This document shows, piece by piece, positions 1-13,189 of a DNA stretch of 64,000 nt (the first letter of the stretch is position 1; each line of letters starts with the position of its first letter). The stretch is taken from NCBI GenBank assembly GCA_947034895.1, contig OX344761.1:66835839-66899838 (forward strand). Reading direction: 5' to 3'. The translations under genes were made by a program, and so were the position numbers. The stretch comes from Rhytidiadelphus loreus (taxonomy: Eukaryota; Streptophyta; Bryopsida; Hypnales; Hylocomiaceae). The notes under the pieces were generated by a model. That model saw only the letters and a list, made by a program, of their open reading frames with translations. It was not told the origin of the DNA and searched no databases.

Positions 1-2134
1 ATAACATAGATGTATAGTCTTCTAAGCTCATAGACTCACATAATAACAACCCTTGGACATGGACACCATACATTATCCATAGCATTAAGGAGTGGACTGT
101 GTAAATTTGGATATAAGAGTGATTATATTAAATTATTGCATCCATGACCCTTTATTTCCCTAAAAGAAAACTAATAACATATAAATCTACAAAACAAATG
201 ACTTAAGACACATAAACAATAGATGAAATTGACCTTTTCTTTTCTTTGATCCCCCTATGCTTGTCTTAGGGTTTGTAAGTTAAGTGCAAATCTAAACTAC
301 AAGATTCCACCTTATTTATGTCACAATTTAGTTGCTACCCTATTTGTGCACTATGAACAAATATCAAACACATTGAAATGTACATTGCTAGTACATATTG
401 AACACAAAGTGGCACAAATAGATACATGACATATATTAAATAATTGTTAATGCCAGCAATGATTTAATTGACTTACATGTCAACACTTATGGAAAATGGT
501 TATCAAATTGGAACTTCTTTCCATAGTTTGTGCCTTACTAAATTGCTTCATTTCTATATGCATTGGGCGTACAATATCATTTGAATAATGCTTTCTTCTA
601 TCAAAACAAATTCTAAATTCCACATAAAAGCTCACATTTTCAAATTTCACAAGTAAATTCAAGCTATTTCAAACTTCTTTTTTCATCCAAATGCAATTTT
701 GTATCCAAAAACACACTTTCTACATTTCGGAGCCAAATGTATTCAAGTTTCTTTAAGGATTTACTAGAGATTAAAGAGACTTCTTTTTCTAAAGATTGGA
801 CCTCTTTCATCCACTTGAATTTTGCATATGTTTTTGTCTCTCAACCTTCATATTTTATATTTTATATGTTTTTATCTAATTTTTAATTTAATTGAAGATT
901 TGACTTTATAAAAGTGAAATTGTTTTAATACAATAGCATTCAATTCATTGAATTATCAATGAAATATTAAAAAATTTAAGTGAAAAATATAAGATGAAAT
1001 AGATCATTGGTTGATTCTCACATCTTAACCCTAAAGGATGCAAAGGACAAAAGTGTCCATTGAGTTACTTTCAAGGTTCCTTCTAGACTCTTTGCCAATG
1101 CATGTTTTCATTGGATGAAGGATAGTTGTGTAGTTGATGATTATGATGATGGCATTGGCCCATAGTATCAAAGTTAATCTCTATAATCCCTATTGTGTAA
1201 CTTCAATGATTAATGATATTGAAGACTTGAATGAGTTGGTAGGGGTTCAATTATTCCCCAAGGACATGAAGTTTTTATATACATACACTTCACTTCAAAG
1301 ACTTAAAAAAATCCTAAACAAAATATGAAATTTTATAAGATGACTTTAACCCCAAAGTGCCTGTAGCATCACATTTTGGTGTTGACAAAAATTTTAAGTG
1401 AAATAAAATCCTACCTAATCATTAAATTTTGTCATTTTCTTAGGCATTTAATCATTTTGTTTTGTTATAAATATTAAAATCTATTTTAGAAAAAAAATGT
1501 ACATGACTTTTCTATTCAAGTTTCTATGCAAGTAGATTCATCGTAATACTTGAGTTTTGTATTATGAGTTCCTAAAGAAGAGTCTCAAGTACACTTCAAC
1601 TTTTTTTTAAATCATGTTGCAAATTCATTTAAAAAATTTGAGTAAATTTTGAGATGAGATATATTGATTATAGTTATGCATGTTATTTCCTTTCACTTTT
1701 TATTTTTTTACATGACCATTATTTTAAGTTTGAAATGCAAACAAAGGATTAGAAAACTTTGAATAACTTCAAAATTTCTAACACCATGTGATCAAACAAT
1801 ATAATTTTGCAATCCATATGTATTATTGTGTTTAAGATCCTATGATCATAGTTACAATTTGAAATTTTCGGTAAAACTTACAAAATCTTTGCATTTCTGT
1901 TTAAGTAAGGGCCACTTTACACCTAAAGAGGAGGCTAATTCCCCTTGAGGTCAATTGCAGATATTTCAACCCCTTGTAGGCTTAAGGCTATCTTCAACTA
2001 CTCATTAGAATAAGATTATAATGGGATTAGTTCTCCCGTATGTAAAGGCCTTGAGGCCAAGAAACTGGATTGATTGAATAAAATGGCTAAAAAATTTCAA
2101 CCCTTGTCCCTCTCTTTTTAGGGCCACTTTGTAC
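1..2134. other. AT-rich intergenic sequence
   Basis: No gene is supported here. Open frames are short and lack recognisable motifs. Near 1910 the sequence GGGCCACTTTACACCTAAAG is a divergent relative of the motif that recurs at about 2122 and 3550, so the stretch contains decayed repeat material. Confidence 0.6.
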
Positions 2135-2138
2135 TTAA
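2087..2138 (+). repeat. Direct repeat flanking a TTAA element (copy 1; copy 2 at 3517-3568)
   Basis: A 52-bp stretch starting CTAAAAAATTTCAACCC and ending with GGGCCACTTTGTACTTAA recurs at 3517-3568 with a few changes. The two copies bracket the element at 2135-3509. The duplication is far longer than a 4-bp TTAA target duplication, so it probably reflects a pre-existing tandem repeat or a larger compound element. Confidence 0.6.
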
Positions 2139-3509
2139 CCCCTCAACGCCCAAGGGGCTCAAAAGCAGCCTCACATAAGGTAGAACTACCCATTACCACC
2201 CTGATTCGCAATCTGACTATATTGGGGCCAACTTTAGGAAAGACACATATTTTTCAGAGGTGTGTTCTTGTTTCAGGAGTCAAATCCAAGTGGAATTATA
2301 ATTTTTTGATAAAAACTGTAATTTTTGTGAATTTCTGAAGTGAAACTGCACAACCGCCACTAGATTGGATTCATAAACATCCTCTTACAACTCAATACCG
2401 CTTTCCAATGTACCTAATAACACTTGAAGATTCACCAATCATTAATTGACTTGTTATCTTTTAATAGCATTAATAAATTATTGTTCTCAGAATCTGAAGT
2501 GGATTTGCATGTTTTTATGACGGAATTGGGATAAAGTTGTAGACCACGGAATTGAATGATTGACGGAATTGGGCAGTTCTACCTTAGTTTGAGTCCAATT
2601 CAAAGTAATGTAACTTTTGCATCTAATGTCCAAATTCAATAAAACTTGTTGAAGAAGTTGTGCATACTTTTCTAGTTTATGTGGTAAAAATTTTAGATCA
2701 ATTTAAGATGTATTAGTTTCTTGAAATCCAATCAAAGTTCACAAGTATAATTTGAGTTTACAAAACTGCACTTGATGGCTGCAACTTTGGGGGCTTGTAT
2801 CTCCTTGATACAGTGTTTTTTTTCAATAAAATTTGTTGGATTATGTTTCCCTTGAAGTCTAGTTCTTGTGGTAAAATTTTCATATCAATCTAGGTTGTTT
2901 TGAATGTTTGGGAGCAATTCGAAGTTCAAAACCCTAATAGTTTTTCATTATAGTGAACTTTGGCGGCCTATTTCTTCTTCATACAATGGCCGTTTTCAAT
3001 AATACTTTTTGGAAAAGTTGCACATACTGGTCTAGTTTGTGTCAATAAAATTTCATATCAATCCAAGAAATAATGAGTGACTGAGAGGCATTTTAGTAGG
3101 AGGTTCAGCCTTGGGTGTAATTTTTGGCAACTTTTCTTGACATTTCAAAGCCATTTTGTAGACACAATGAGTCAAATTGAATGATATTTTCTTTCACCAA
3201 TGTATTTGTATGCTGATTTTCAAGCACTTTGTAGTTTAAAGTTTTTCCATTTGAGAAGGTTTAGAATTCAAATTTCACCTCCAAATGTGTTTTTAGAAAA
3301 ATTTCAGAATCCTTTTTCAACACTAAAACATTATAATCTTTCAATCTACATGGTCAAATGACTTCAAATTTGATCCATGACATCTTCAACATGTGCACTA
3401 CAAGATTGTACGGTTAAGATCTGTATGACTTAGTGACATTTAGATTTATAGAACTTCAAAAGCTATGATGTTTTTAAATCCAAAAAGGCCTGGGGCCATG
3501 AGGGGTTAA
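2135..3509. mobile_element. TTAA-flanked piggyBac-like non-autonomous element
   Basis: The left end reads TTAACCCCTCAACGCCC. The right end, read inward on the other strand, is TTAACCCCTCATGGCCCC. TTAA on both sides with termini beginning CCC is the known signature of the piggyBac superfamily (TTAA target duplication). No transposase frame is visible in its 1.37 kb. Part of it (about 2166-2340) recurs inverted at 51366-51565. The superfamily assignment is inferred from the ends only. Confidence 0.55.
2166..2340 (+). repeat. Dispersed repeat shared with 51366-51565
   Basis: About 170 bp, running from the ATAAGGTAGA region through TTTTTCAGAGGTGTGT to the GTGAATTT end, recurs in inverse orientation at 51366-51565. 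Both copies keep a short open frame; their translations share HIFQRCVLVS and KWNY. Strong nucleotide similarity in intergenic DNA points to a transposon segment rather than a gene. Confidence 0.6.
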
Positions 3510-4673
3510 AGGCCGTCTAAAAAATTTCAACCCCTCTCTCTTTCTTCTTAGGGCCACTTTGCACTTAAAGGTCCCCTTGAGGTGGATTGCACAAAATCCA
3601 ACAGAATAGATTTGTTGAAAAAATATCATTTTATAAAAAAAATAAAATTGAAATCTAACATTGGCCTCAAGGCCAAAAAATGGCCTCCCATTTTGATATC
3701 ATGATACATCTAATTCATTAAGCTTAGGCCATGTTAAATCATGAATCACTTTGACCTCTATGTATATAGGGATTCAAACTCATAGACAGTAGCTTTTTGT
3801 CCAATCACAAGTGAGAATTTTAGGCTTCTTATGCAACAAATAGACCTAGCATTTAGGACTAAAGTGGCCTATTTTGCAACTATCTATGAATGAAAATTTT
3901 TGTATTTTTGTTTTTAAAGATGTGATTACATATCTTTATAAGTCATAAGCTTTTTAGAATTTTTATGAAAATTTGAAATTTCTGCAAAATTTTGAATTAA
4001 AAGTGAAAAGAATTCATATCAAATACAAAATATGTTTAACAAATCTAAAAATTTCTACATTATAGTATAAAACACCATGGTGCAAATTATTTTACTATAT
4101 AATTCTAAAATTAAAAAACTAGAACTCCATAGTAAAAAGGCCAAAGTTCAAATTGCAATAAAATATATTTAAATTTAGGAATTTAAAAAAATCTCAAATT
4201 GGAGTAGAAACTAGGCTTGATAAGCTTCAATTCAATAGTTGGTCTCAGATTCCCAAAAGATCATTTTTATGGCTTAAATACAGATCTAGAGAAAGGAACA
4301 TAAATTATCAAAATACACTACACAATGATCCATATTTTGGTAATCAACATTTCTCTAAAATATTGCTATCATCATTCACTAAGTTTTTGGTGTTGCCACT
4401 TCTATAGCACTCCTCCCAATGAATCCAAAAATATTTGGATGAAAAAAACAATTGTTCTCTCGGTCTCTCCTAAAGTTTTCCATTCATCAACTAGACCATT
4501 ATGGTCCACATCATCTTTAACATGGTTAACCTTGGAAGGAAACCTGGAAGGAAAAGACCTATCATCAAGGAACTCCAATTTTTGGATCAATAATCTTCAT
4601 TTCTACAGTAATCTTGAAACCCTAAACCAAGATCCTTCCAAGGATCCTTTCAAGGTTAATTCATGTTTTCATA
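3510..4673. other. AT-rich intergenic sequence
   Basis: Apart from the repeat at 3517-3568 nothing specific is seen. A weak open frame on the plus strand (4325-4684) has no recognisable motif and runs into the end of the next element, so I do not call it a gene. Confidence 0.55.
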
Positions 4674-5535
4674 TTAAACCTTAGAGGACCATTGTCCCCT
4701 TGGGGGACAAAATGGATTTTGGGCAAATTCCTATGATCTCAACTTTTAGTGAATTTTTTTGAAACTTTCTCATAAAATAAGAAAACTTATGAGTTTCGTG
4801 GGAATATAAATTTTATTTCAATTGGTGCCCGGGAACAAAAGTTATGGCATCTTAAACATAATTTTCATGTCACCGGGCAGAAAAATAAATCTACAAAAAT
4901 TTGAAATTAATTTTTTGATTTTTTTCTTGACAATCTTGTTTTTCGGGCAATTTGAGCACTTTCTTGAAAAAATAACTTATAGAATGCAATTCTGAATGCA
5001 ATTTTCACAATTTTTCAATAAGAATTGTTTGACAAGGTTAAGTTTTCTATTTAGAACAATCTCACCATTGAGATTATTGTGTTTCAATCCCATTTTTGAG
5101 CTATTAACGATTTAGTTTTTCTTTCAATCTTGGACCTACTTCTACTGAACAATTTTTCAAAGAATGAAAACCAACCATTTTAAAAAATCAAAAAAAATTC
5201 TAGACTTTCAACTCAATTCTTCAACACAAAAAAATTTAAATTCAAGGTCCATGGTGTAAATTTTTTCCACAAATGGCATTCAAAGTCATCTGAAATTGCA
5301 GGCTAGTGTTCAAAAAAACTTTCTTTTTTAAACTTTGAATGTTAATATCTTCCAATCTGTACGGTCAAACTCTATGAAATTTCTACCACATGATACTAGA
5401 CTAGTAAAGTACAAGATCCTCCGGCTAGATTCTTAAAAAAAATAAAAATAAAATGTTTTTTTGGATGAATGCAGCAAAAATGGCAGTTTTGAGTGGTTTT
5501 TGAGAGAAGAACAGCCCTGGTCCTTTACGGGTTAA
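4674..5535. mobile_element. TTAA-flanked piggyBac-like non-autonomous element
   Basis: The left end is TTAA followed by ACCTTAGAGGACCATTG. The inward-read right end is TTAA followed by CCCGTAAAGGACCAG. The shared AAAGGACCA/AGAGGACCA terminus also occurs in the elements at 47034-48974 and 47904-48652. Its left 100 bp resemble the reverse complement of the right end at about 48900-48974. No coding capacity is visible. The ends fit piggyBac-type TTAA integration. Confidence 0.6.
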
Positions 5536-7186
5536 CAGTGACTCGACCTCGAATTTCAAATGCACTACCTACGAATTCGTTAGAGCTGCAGTCAGACATG
5601 TCTTTGCTTTTGAGAAAATTGTGCAGTTGGGAATAAGCGGTTCCTGTCAACAGTGACAAGATGTCAGTGAATGTTCCTTTTGAACTCTTGATATGAACTG
5701 CACCTGTATGGGGGGCCGATCGGCTATTAGGACAGGTAAACCCAAGAGAACGCTTTAGGATCAAACCCCAGTAAGTCATTAGGGACTTGATTCTGTCTCC
5801 CTACTCTTCTACACTAAACCCCTGATACCGAAAGCAACTCATCTACCTTTTCGACATGCATTCGCTGGGTTAGACTTACTTATTAGCAATGGAACTCATC
5901 TTAGAATGAAAACGAGAATGTTTACTTTCACTTAAAAGATTCTCCAAGCTCCCACTTGAAATTGCATTAGAAAATTCTTTCACATTAATGAAAAAAAATT
6001 ATGTCAACAGATTTGGCTCTTCTACACAAAGATCTTTCCAAGCAGTGTCCCTAAAATCACAATTCTACATATGTTAAAAATACCTAACGTGATGCAAATT
6101 ATATCCTCTACCTTAAAACCCAAGGGAATGCTTCAGCATTGCAAACCTGAAATCCCAGTAAGCATTTCTAGATTGCTAACAAATCCTAAGCTACCCTAAC
6201 ACTAGAGCACAGGACTTCGATAAAGACGCGAACAGAGGATGTAAACTCTGTTACGAGTCACCAAACAAGGGGCTTACAAGTGCATGAAAAAAAATTAAAA
6301 ATTTAATTAAAAAAAATCAACAGTAATAAAGTAGGGTCAGTAATGAATACTTACAGAGTGTTTTTCGAGGAAGCTCAGGCCCTGAGCTTTCGGAAATTCC
6401 ATCTCAAAGATATATCTCGCTGGATCATTCAAGGTGAAGGAAATCCAATAAATGATGAACTCATGGGAATTGGGGAAAAAACACGAAAATTCTAGCAGTG
6501 AAAAGCAGAGGAGACTGCAGAACTTCCAGCACTCAACATTTATTTATGTTCCAAGAGTTGCAACCATGATTCTGTACAAGCGCAAACACTGGCATACCTA
6601 ATGGCGCGTCACAGACCCAAACCCTGAAGGGTCTCTGAAACCCTAAACATTACTTGTCACTCAGATTCTAACCACCATCCATCGATATCAGCAACCGATT
6701 TCGAATCACACTACCTCGTCAAGATGAGACAATCATGATCCACGAATGTGTAAAAAGGCGTTAAAAACGAACTGAAAGCCCTATCAACATTTATATATGT
6801 TCTGAAAGAGTTACGACAAATTAAGTTCCACAATCTCTCTCGACTGAACGGCACAAACCGCAATTTCTTAAAAAAGTGCCATGAAAAGAGAAATGGCACA
6901 AATCAGTTCAATACTGCCTCAATGAAGTAGCAGCCATGAATTCTGTACAAGCTCAAACACTAGCATGTCAAAGCCACTGCACCATACGACCACGGCCTCA
7001 AACCCTAAAGCTTCCCTGAAACCCTAAGCATCATCATCATTTGCTGTCTACCAAATTCTGATCACCAAGCATCAATATCAGCGACCAATACGACCTCATC
7101 AAGACGGAAAATCCGAGAGGCGTTTAAGCTCCACGACCGTGCAAAAATGCGTTACAATGCGTTTAAAAACGAAGGTCCAAGTCTCA
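5536..7186. other. Intergenic sequence downstream of TOM9
   Basis: More mixed in composition than the flanks but without a recognisable gene. Two related segments occur (around 6540-6610 and 6940-7020, each with an ACCCTGAAGG- or ACCCTAAAGC-type sequence), hinting at an old local duplication. No reading frame there resembles a known protein. Confidence 0.45.
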
Positions 7187-7516
7187 TCACTTGACGGCTG
7201 GCGCTCCAGGCAGAGGGGGAGCTCCCAAAAGCCCTGCTTGCTGGCTCTCCATATCCACCATCTGCTGCTCCCGGTCCATCTCAATGATCAACGGCACCAC
7301 CAAAATCAAGAACGTCGTGCCGGCAATCCACGCCGCTTTCCCAGTGCTCCACAGCAGCTTCTGGCTAAACCGGGAAGTGTTGGACGCCGCCCTGCGCGCC
7401 TTCTCCGTGATACTGGAACCCGACACATTGAAACTCATGCCTCGACCCCAGCCCTTCCCTGTGCCCGTGCCCGCACCCGCACCGCCCTTCGAAACTGCAG
7501 CGCTTGGGGGCGCCAT
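7187..7516 (-). CDS. TOM9: Mitochondrial import receptor subunit TOM9/TOM22-type
   Basis: This single-exon gene encodes 109 residues. From knowledge of the family, plant TOM9 is the truncated TOM22 of the outer-membrane TOM complex: a tail-anchored subunit that organises the import pore. Seen here: a Gly/Ala-rich cytosolic N-terminus (1-35), a basic amphipathic stretch (about 36-58) ending in KLLWSTGKAAWIAGT, one membrane segment (about 61-78, FLILVVPLIIEMD at its end), and a short C-terminal tail with QQAGLLGAP, all typical of plant TOM9. Length is close to the usual 95-110 residues. The start is the first ATG before the Ala/Ser segment. The gene stands alone in intergenic DNA, and its codon composition is GC-richer than its surroundings. 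I am confident of the family; paralogue numbering cannot be assigned. Confidence 0.93.
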   Translation of the reverse strand: MAPPSAAVSKGGAGAGTGTGKGWGRGMSFNVSGSSITEKARRAASNTSRFSQKLLWSTGKAAWIAGTTFLILVVPLIIEMDREQQMVDMESQQAGLLGAPPLPGAPAVK

Positions 7517-10500
7517 CGCTGAAACACACCTCTCCCTCGAAGCGCAATGCCCCTACCTAATCTTGGAATCGTTGGAACCGCAAAGATCTGGGGCACGCCA
7601 CAAGTCACAACAAGCACAATCTGGAAAGCTAATGCGACTTTGAAATCTGGACAAGCACACTCATCCCGCCTGTCTCACGACGAGTGCAGAACGCCAGAGG
7701 GGGCGCAGAGACTACAGTACTTTTACTCATACCCTAGAAGCCCTAAACGGACGTGGCAGTAATAGACGGTTCCCTTTGCGCTCTCTTGAACGTTCTCATG
7801 AGCGTTCCCATGAACGTTCTCTTGTTTTCTTTGTGTATTCTACTGACACGTGGCAGGCCAAAAATTAATTCGAGAGCATATTTGGTGATATAAATATCCC
7901 CGTCTTCATGGAGGAAATAACCAAATTGCTATAAAATCTTGAGATAACTAGAGTTATCATAATAGTCATGAAATGTCTCCTAAGTATGGGGATGGTTCAA
8001 GTCTCCTACATGGATAAAGTACTTGTCTTCTTTTCATCTTTCAAATGTTGAGTAGGATTGAAAATTACAATGTTAATGTTAATATTAGAATCATCTATTA
8101 CATAACACATTTATGTTGACAACATGACACCTTTTTTTATAGAAAATTTTAACAATTTGTCTTTCAATGTAAATAATTGTAAGGAAGTTATCTCAATTTG
8201 ATTTTGAAAGGTCAAGTAGACTTAACTTTCATTTCAATGTAACAAAAGATTAATAGTCAAATAAAAAAAGTAATAGAAAAAAGATGAATGAACAAATATA
8301 CTTTAGAAATAAGGAGTATCAAATAGACACAATAACTATTTGGATTTTAGGATATGTAGAGTCATCTTGTACAATGACTGTAGTCAATTTGTCTTTCATT
8401 TTTCCTTAGAGCTTGTAGTGATTACTTGTTTCCATTGTAATTTTAGTATTTTGCGCTCTCTTTGAAACAAAAAGTTAATTTGTAGTATTTGTGTATGTTT
8501 TTATATAAGTTGAATTAGCTAGTGATTGGCTTTAGTCCTTATGAATTCAACAATTAGCCAAAGATTGACTTTATAATTTACATTTTATTCATTATCTTTC
8601 TTATTCCATTACAAAATTCCCCATGAACAAACCTTTGCCACTATACTATAATAATTAATATCCATGTCATTGTCAACAAAGAATACATATCATAGCTATG
8701 GAACAAACAACAAGAATTTACCAGACCCCTCAACACAAAATATAAGTTTCACATTCATTTTTAAAGACAATAGTGCTTGGAATCTCCAAAGTGTCAAAAT
8801 TGCTAAAATTTACTAGAATTTGGTCAAAAATTATTGTTGTTTGTGATGTCTTTTAGGGGTCTTGTAACTAATGTTGACTTTCTTATGAGCTTGAATGTGA
8901 ATTCAAAGATAATGTAATTCTTCACCATCTAGGAGATCCAATAAGTTTCTAAGTTGACATATTTTATTTTTTTATTTTAAGTACCCAAAAAAGCAATGTG
9001 GCTTGAAATGCTTTAAAGTCTTATTTTCTTCTTCCAATCGGGTTGTAATCCTTGGTTTCACGGGTAGGACAACACTACTGAAGAATAATTCTACAAGTTA
9101 TTAGCTCAATTGGAACTCACAAATCATGTTGAAAATGATTCATTTACTCAAAAAGTAGTATTGTCATGTTTTGATTCATTTTGGCTACTAAGACTTGGAA
9201 ATCCAAATTTAGATTAATGTCTTGGAAATCGGAATGATAAATGAGTGGATTCCAATATAATTTATACAATTCCAAAATAATTGAAAAAAAGTAATCTCTA
9301 ATTTGCAACTTTGTTTTTATCTAATTACAATTCCAAAGACTGAAACATGAGATAAGCTCAACCAAATCATGGGACCTAGTCGCCATGCTTCTTCTACCAG
9401 TGCAAGAATCATTGTTATCCTACAAATATGAAGATTGAGATGCAAGGTTGTGTTAGCACCGGTACCAATGGCTCAACAAGAAGCTCCAAAATTCTCTATG
9501 TGTCCACTTGTCTGACATTTTGGAGTCACAAGGAAAGGATCCTACATTATTAGAGTGGTCTAGAAATGGATTGCCACCCAAGGGCAAGTGGAAGCCCTAG
9601 AAAATACCACCTCTTCCATCCTGATGTGACAACAAAGTACTCTAGCCTATGTGATAAGAATTGGAACCTATATGCTACAATTGAAATTTTTTAGTGATGT
9701 AAATCAAATAAAAAAATTGGATAATGCTGGCTTGAACTTAGAGTCATAAAAAATATAATGCATGGTTTAGGATTAGAAAAAATGATAGAAATGAAGAATA
9801 TTTTCATATAAAGGCTTGTAGAATTTGAAAGAGTAGAAGGGCCAGAAAAAATGAAAAGCTACTGTAGTGGAAAAAATGGAGTGAAAAGAAAGGAGAAATT
9901 GGTACAATTGAAGAGCATATTGATAGATTCATAAATGAAGGAAAAAATTGAGAGAAAGGAAAGGAAAAATTGGTAGAATTGAAGGGAGAATATAAGGCAA
10001 AAGACCTAGTGGAAAAAAATTGAGAGAAAAAAAGAAAGAAATTGAGAAACACATGGCAATATGAATAATGATTCTTATTTGTTTATATAGTTTTGAATAC
10101 TTACAAAATTAGTCATCCTCAACTTCTCTTCTTCTACCAAGACAATTTCACAATAAGGTCTTATTAAACTCAAATTTGAATTACAAATGTGACATTGGGT
10201 GGGTTCCACATTAGTATCTTTGCAAATCTAGTGCCACCACAAGTGTGATTGAGTTTGACAAGAATATGATGCATAAAATTTGTCCACCTACATCTAATCC
10301 CCTCGTATGTATAGCATATTCCCAATGCACTAGAAAATGTATGAATTGAGTCACTCAAGATGCCATTTTTTCAAGGAATTAGGGGAAGGTTGAAGTTAGA
10401 AGTTATATTGTTGCCTTTATTTACTTTATTGTGCTCAATGTCATCTCACTTCTCAAGTGAAACTATGTCCATGTTGACATTCACAAGAAGTCTATGAGAA

Positions 10501-12574
10501 AATTGGTGATGTATCCCTTTGAGTGAGTTTCTCACTTGTAGCATTTCATGCATCAACACATCAAAGAGGTGACCATTTGTTTTGTATATATGCATTAAAT
10601 GTTATATGAGACCTCCGAGAGACTATTTGACCATGGTTCCCTATGTTGTGAATCATGGTTGGAAAGTCAGGTTATTTAATAATAAAAAATTAATTGAATC
10701 AAATTAAAAGAAAATTTAGAAAAATTTAGAAAATATTTTTTTTATGCAATCTGTAAAAATATATATTTTTTAAATTAGTAAATTTAGATAAAACTAGTCT
10801 ATTAGGGCTCCTTTGTAGAAAAAAATAAAAGTATAGTTAAAAATAAAGTTAAAATACACTTCATAGTGTTAATAGGTCTATATGCTAGGATGAAGGAAAA
10901 ATAAAATAATAATAAAATAAAAACAAAAATAAAAATTTGAATGAATGAGGTGTGACTTAGGTCACATGTCTTCATAATTGCACTTATTTGGTTTTTTTAG
11001 AAAAAATATAAAAAAACAAACAAAAATGAACATGAAAACATTGTAAGATCCATTTATTATATATATATATATAATTTATTGTGAATTGTTATTGGTGTAA
11101 GTTTGAATTGTGTATGTGTGATTTGAGTTTTGTAATTGTTTGAGAGGAGATTTGCATTGTGATTATGTGAACATATGTTTCTTATTGTGAGAATTTGATA
11201 GCATTTGTGTATTATTGTAAAAATTTATCTTGATCAAAACAGAGAGAAATTGGCAATTTAAGGAAGTTAGAGACAAACCTTCTGAAGTGAATTGTCGGAG
11301 CTTGAAGCTTGATCGGAAGTAGCACCAAATTTTTGGTTGCTGATTGGTTGCTCAAACAAAGCACTTTATATGAGAATTGTAAAGAGTGTGAAGAACGATC
11401 ACTACACGGTTGTGAGTTGACGAAGATTCAGAGTAGGAGCAAATTTTTTGATTGTGATAGAGTCTGTTCGGAGGAAGTAGCGACAAAGAATCTCACCTTC
11501 AAGAGCTATGGAGACTAGATAAAGTTGTGGTGATTCTTCACCGTATTCTTCTGAATTGAACAAATCTGTAAGTTTGGAGAGGTGTGGGGTTCCAATTGTT
11601 TGGTTGAATCAATAGAATTAGGGTGAAATTGTGGAATCTCAACGTGCACAACAACTACATTGAATTTTAGGTTTTTTCAATTGTTGTAAATGATCGATTG
11701 CATTGGTGTGTGATTTCATATGATCCATCTGTGAAATTTTAGAAGAATTTTGAGGAGATTGCTATGAATCGCGTTGTGAGCGGCGGTAATTTTTCATCAT
11801 GATTTTCTGAAGTGATTGAATTTGTGAGTTGGTGGGGTTGTGAATATTCAATTAACTAACCGGATAAGAATCACAAACAAATTTATGTGAAATTGAATGA
11901 ATCACGCATGATCTTGCTATCGAGATTCAAGTAGTCGTTGCAGTTTCTCCTCCAAGTCTTCAAACTTTGAAATCTTGCTTGAATTTGATTGTGCAATGAA
12001 TTGTATAAGATCAAATTGATCATGTAAGCATGCATTGCAATGAAATTTCAGTCAATTGGGCCAAATCCATCAAAATTGATAATTGTTGGAGGCACAACAA
12101 TTGCAGGAGCTACGGTGAGAGATTAGGATTTTTCGGCGCAGTCTTATGTGCACATGGTCATAGGATGCAGTGCACGGTAATGGGGTCTATATCATGCGGT
12201 CATAGGGCCAGTTCTCTAAAATGCATGATTTTGAACTGGAATTGTGGTTTTAAGTTTTTTTTTTTATGGTTTTAGGGTTGTTTTTGTGGTTATAAGTATA
12301 TTTTCTTGGTTTGGGGCTTTTCTGCCAAAGTTTTAGGTTGTTTTGCATGGCCTTAGGATATTGTGCACGTCCATAGGGCATTGAACCCACGGTTTTAAGA
12401 CCTTTGATTGTTAATTCACAATTTTTAGTGTTTTGGTCTTAGGTTCTCCAAGTTTGGACAAATTGTGAATTGTTCCAATGTTGTGTTTGTGAATTTAGGG
12501 AATTAACCAATGTTGGTTTGGAAAAATTGCCCATTTTGACTATTTGCCCTAAAAGAAACATTGGAGAAAAACCC
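7517..12574. other. Long AT-rich intergenic region
   Basis: The first 250 bp should hold the TOM9 promoter and 5' leader; no specific element is identified. The rest has no credible gene. An open frame at 9804-10052 on the minus strand is low-complexity Phe/Ser-rich sequence. An (AT) dinucleotide run lies at about 11058-11075. At 12140-12440 there are loosely repeated GGTCATAGG/GGCCTTAGG units that recur at 42000-42120, indicating shared degenerate repeat DNA. Confidence 0.5.
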
Positions 12575-12598
12575 ATATTTAACTAATTATGGACAATT
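12575..12598 (+). repeat. Left terminal inverted repeat (24 bp)
   Basis: It begins ATATTTAACTAATTATGGAC and is matched perfectly, in inverse orientation, at 31006-31029. Directly inside it a second TTATGGACAA-like motif (about 12605-12616) gives a subterminal direct repeat that could be a transposase-binding site. Confidence 0.88.
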
Positions 12599-13189
12599 AC
12601 ACCATTTATGGACAAATTCGAAGTCCAAAATCACGTAATAATAGAGAAATAAGTAATAGAAAATAAAAAAAAGGTGTCGGCGGGCGACCTACACATTGTC
12701 CATTTAAACTGGTTGTCCGAAAAAGTAGATTGAAGGACATTCCATTGGCTGTTAATAGAATCCAGAAGTCCAAATATAATTTTTGAGCAAGATGTACCGT
12801 GAGACAAGAGAAGAGACGCCTATAACCATGACACACAAGAAGAGGCAGATCCCTTGAACAAAGTCCGCATTAAAATACCGCATGACTTTCCAATTGTGAG
12901 AAGGCAACACGCAGAAGATGTGTTAGCTGGCAGCCGATGAGAGCGTCGACATTATAATGTGAAGCGAAATCAGAGCAATGCATTGACAATCAATAATGGG
13001 AAATTAGGCATTCGAAAAGCCTAGTAAGTAGAAGAAATTGTGAAATCGCCCGTAGAGTAGGCACACTAAATTGACCACGACAGCGCACATAACCATTGTC
13101 ATTCTAGCGATAGAGAAGGAGACTTGAGACTATGACATCTGAGCCCCTGACAGAGGTAATACTGCACTCGCCGATACAGTTGGTAACTG

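Noticed and set aside
4325..4684. A 119-residue plus-strand gene
   Set aside because: No recognisable motif, AT-rich codons, and its end overlaps the terminus of a TTAA element.
7139..7643. Plus-strand frames of 127 and 150 residues
   Set aside because: They are antisense shadows of the TOM9 gene and its GC-rich leader.
9804..10052. A Phe/Ser-rich 82-residue minus-strand protein
   Set aside because: Low-complexity purine-rich DNA explains the open frame; it has no motif or supporting context.
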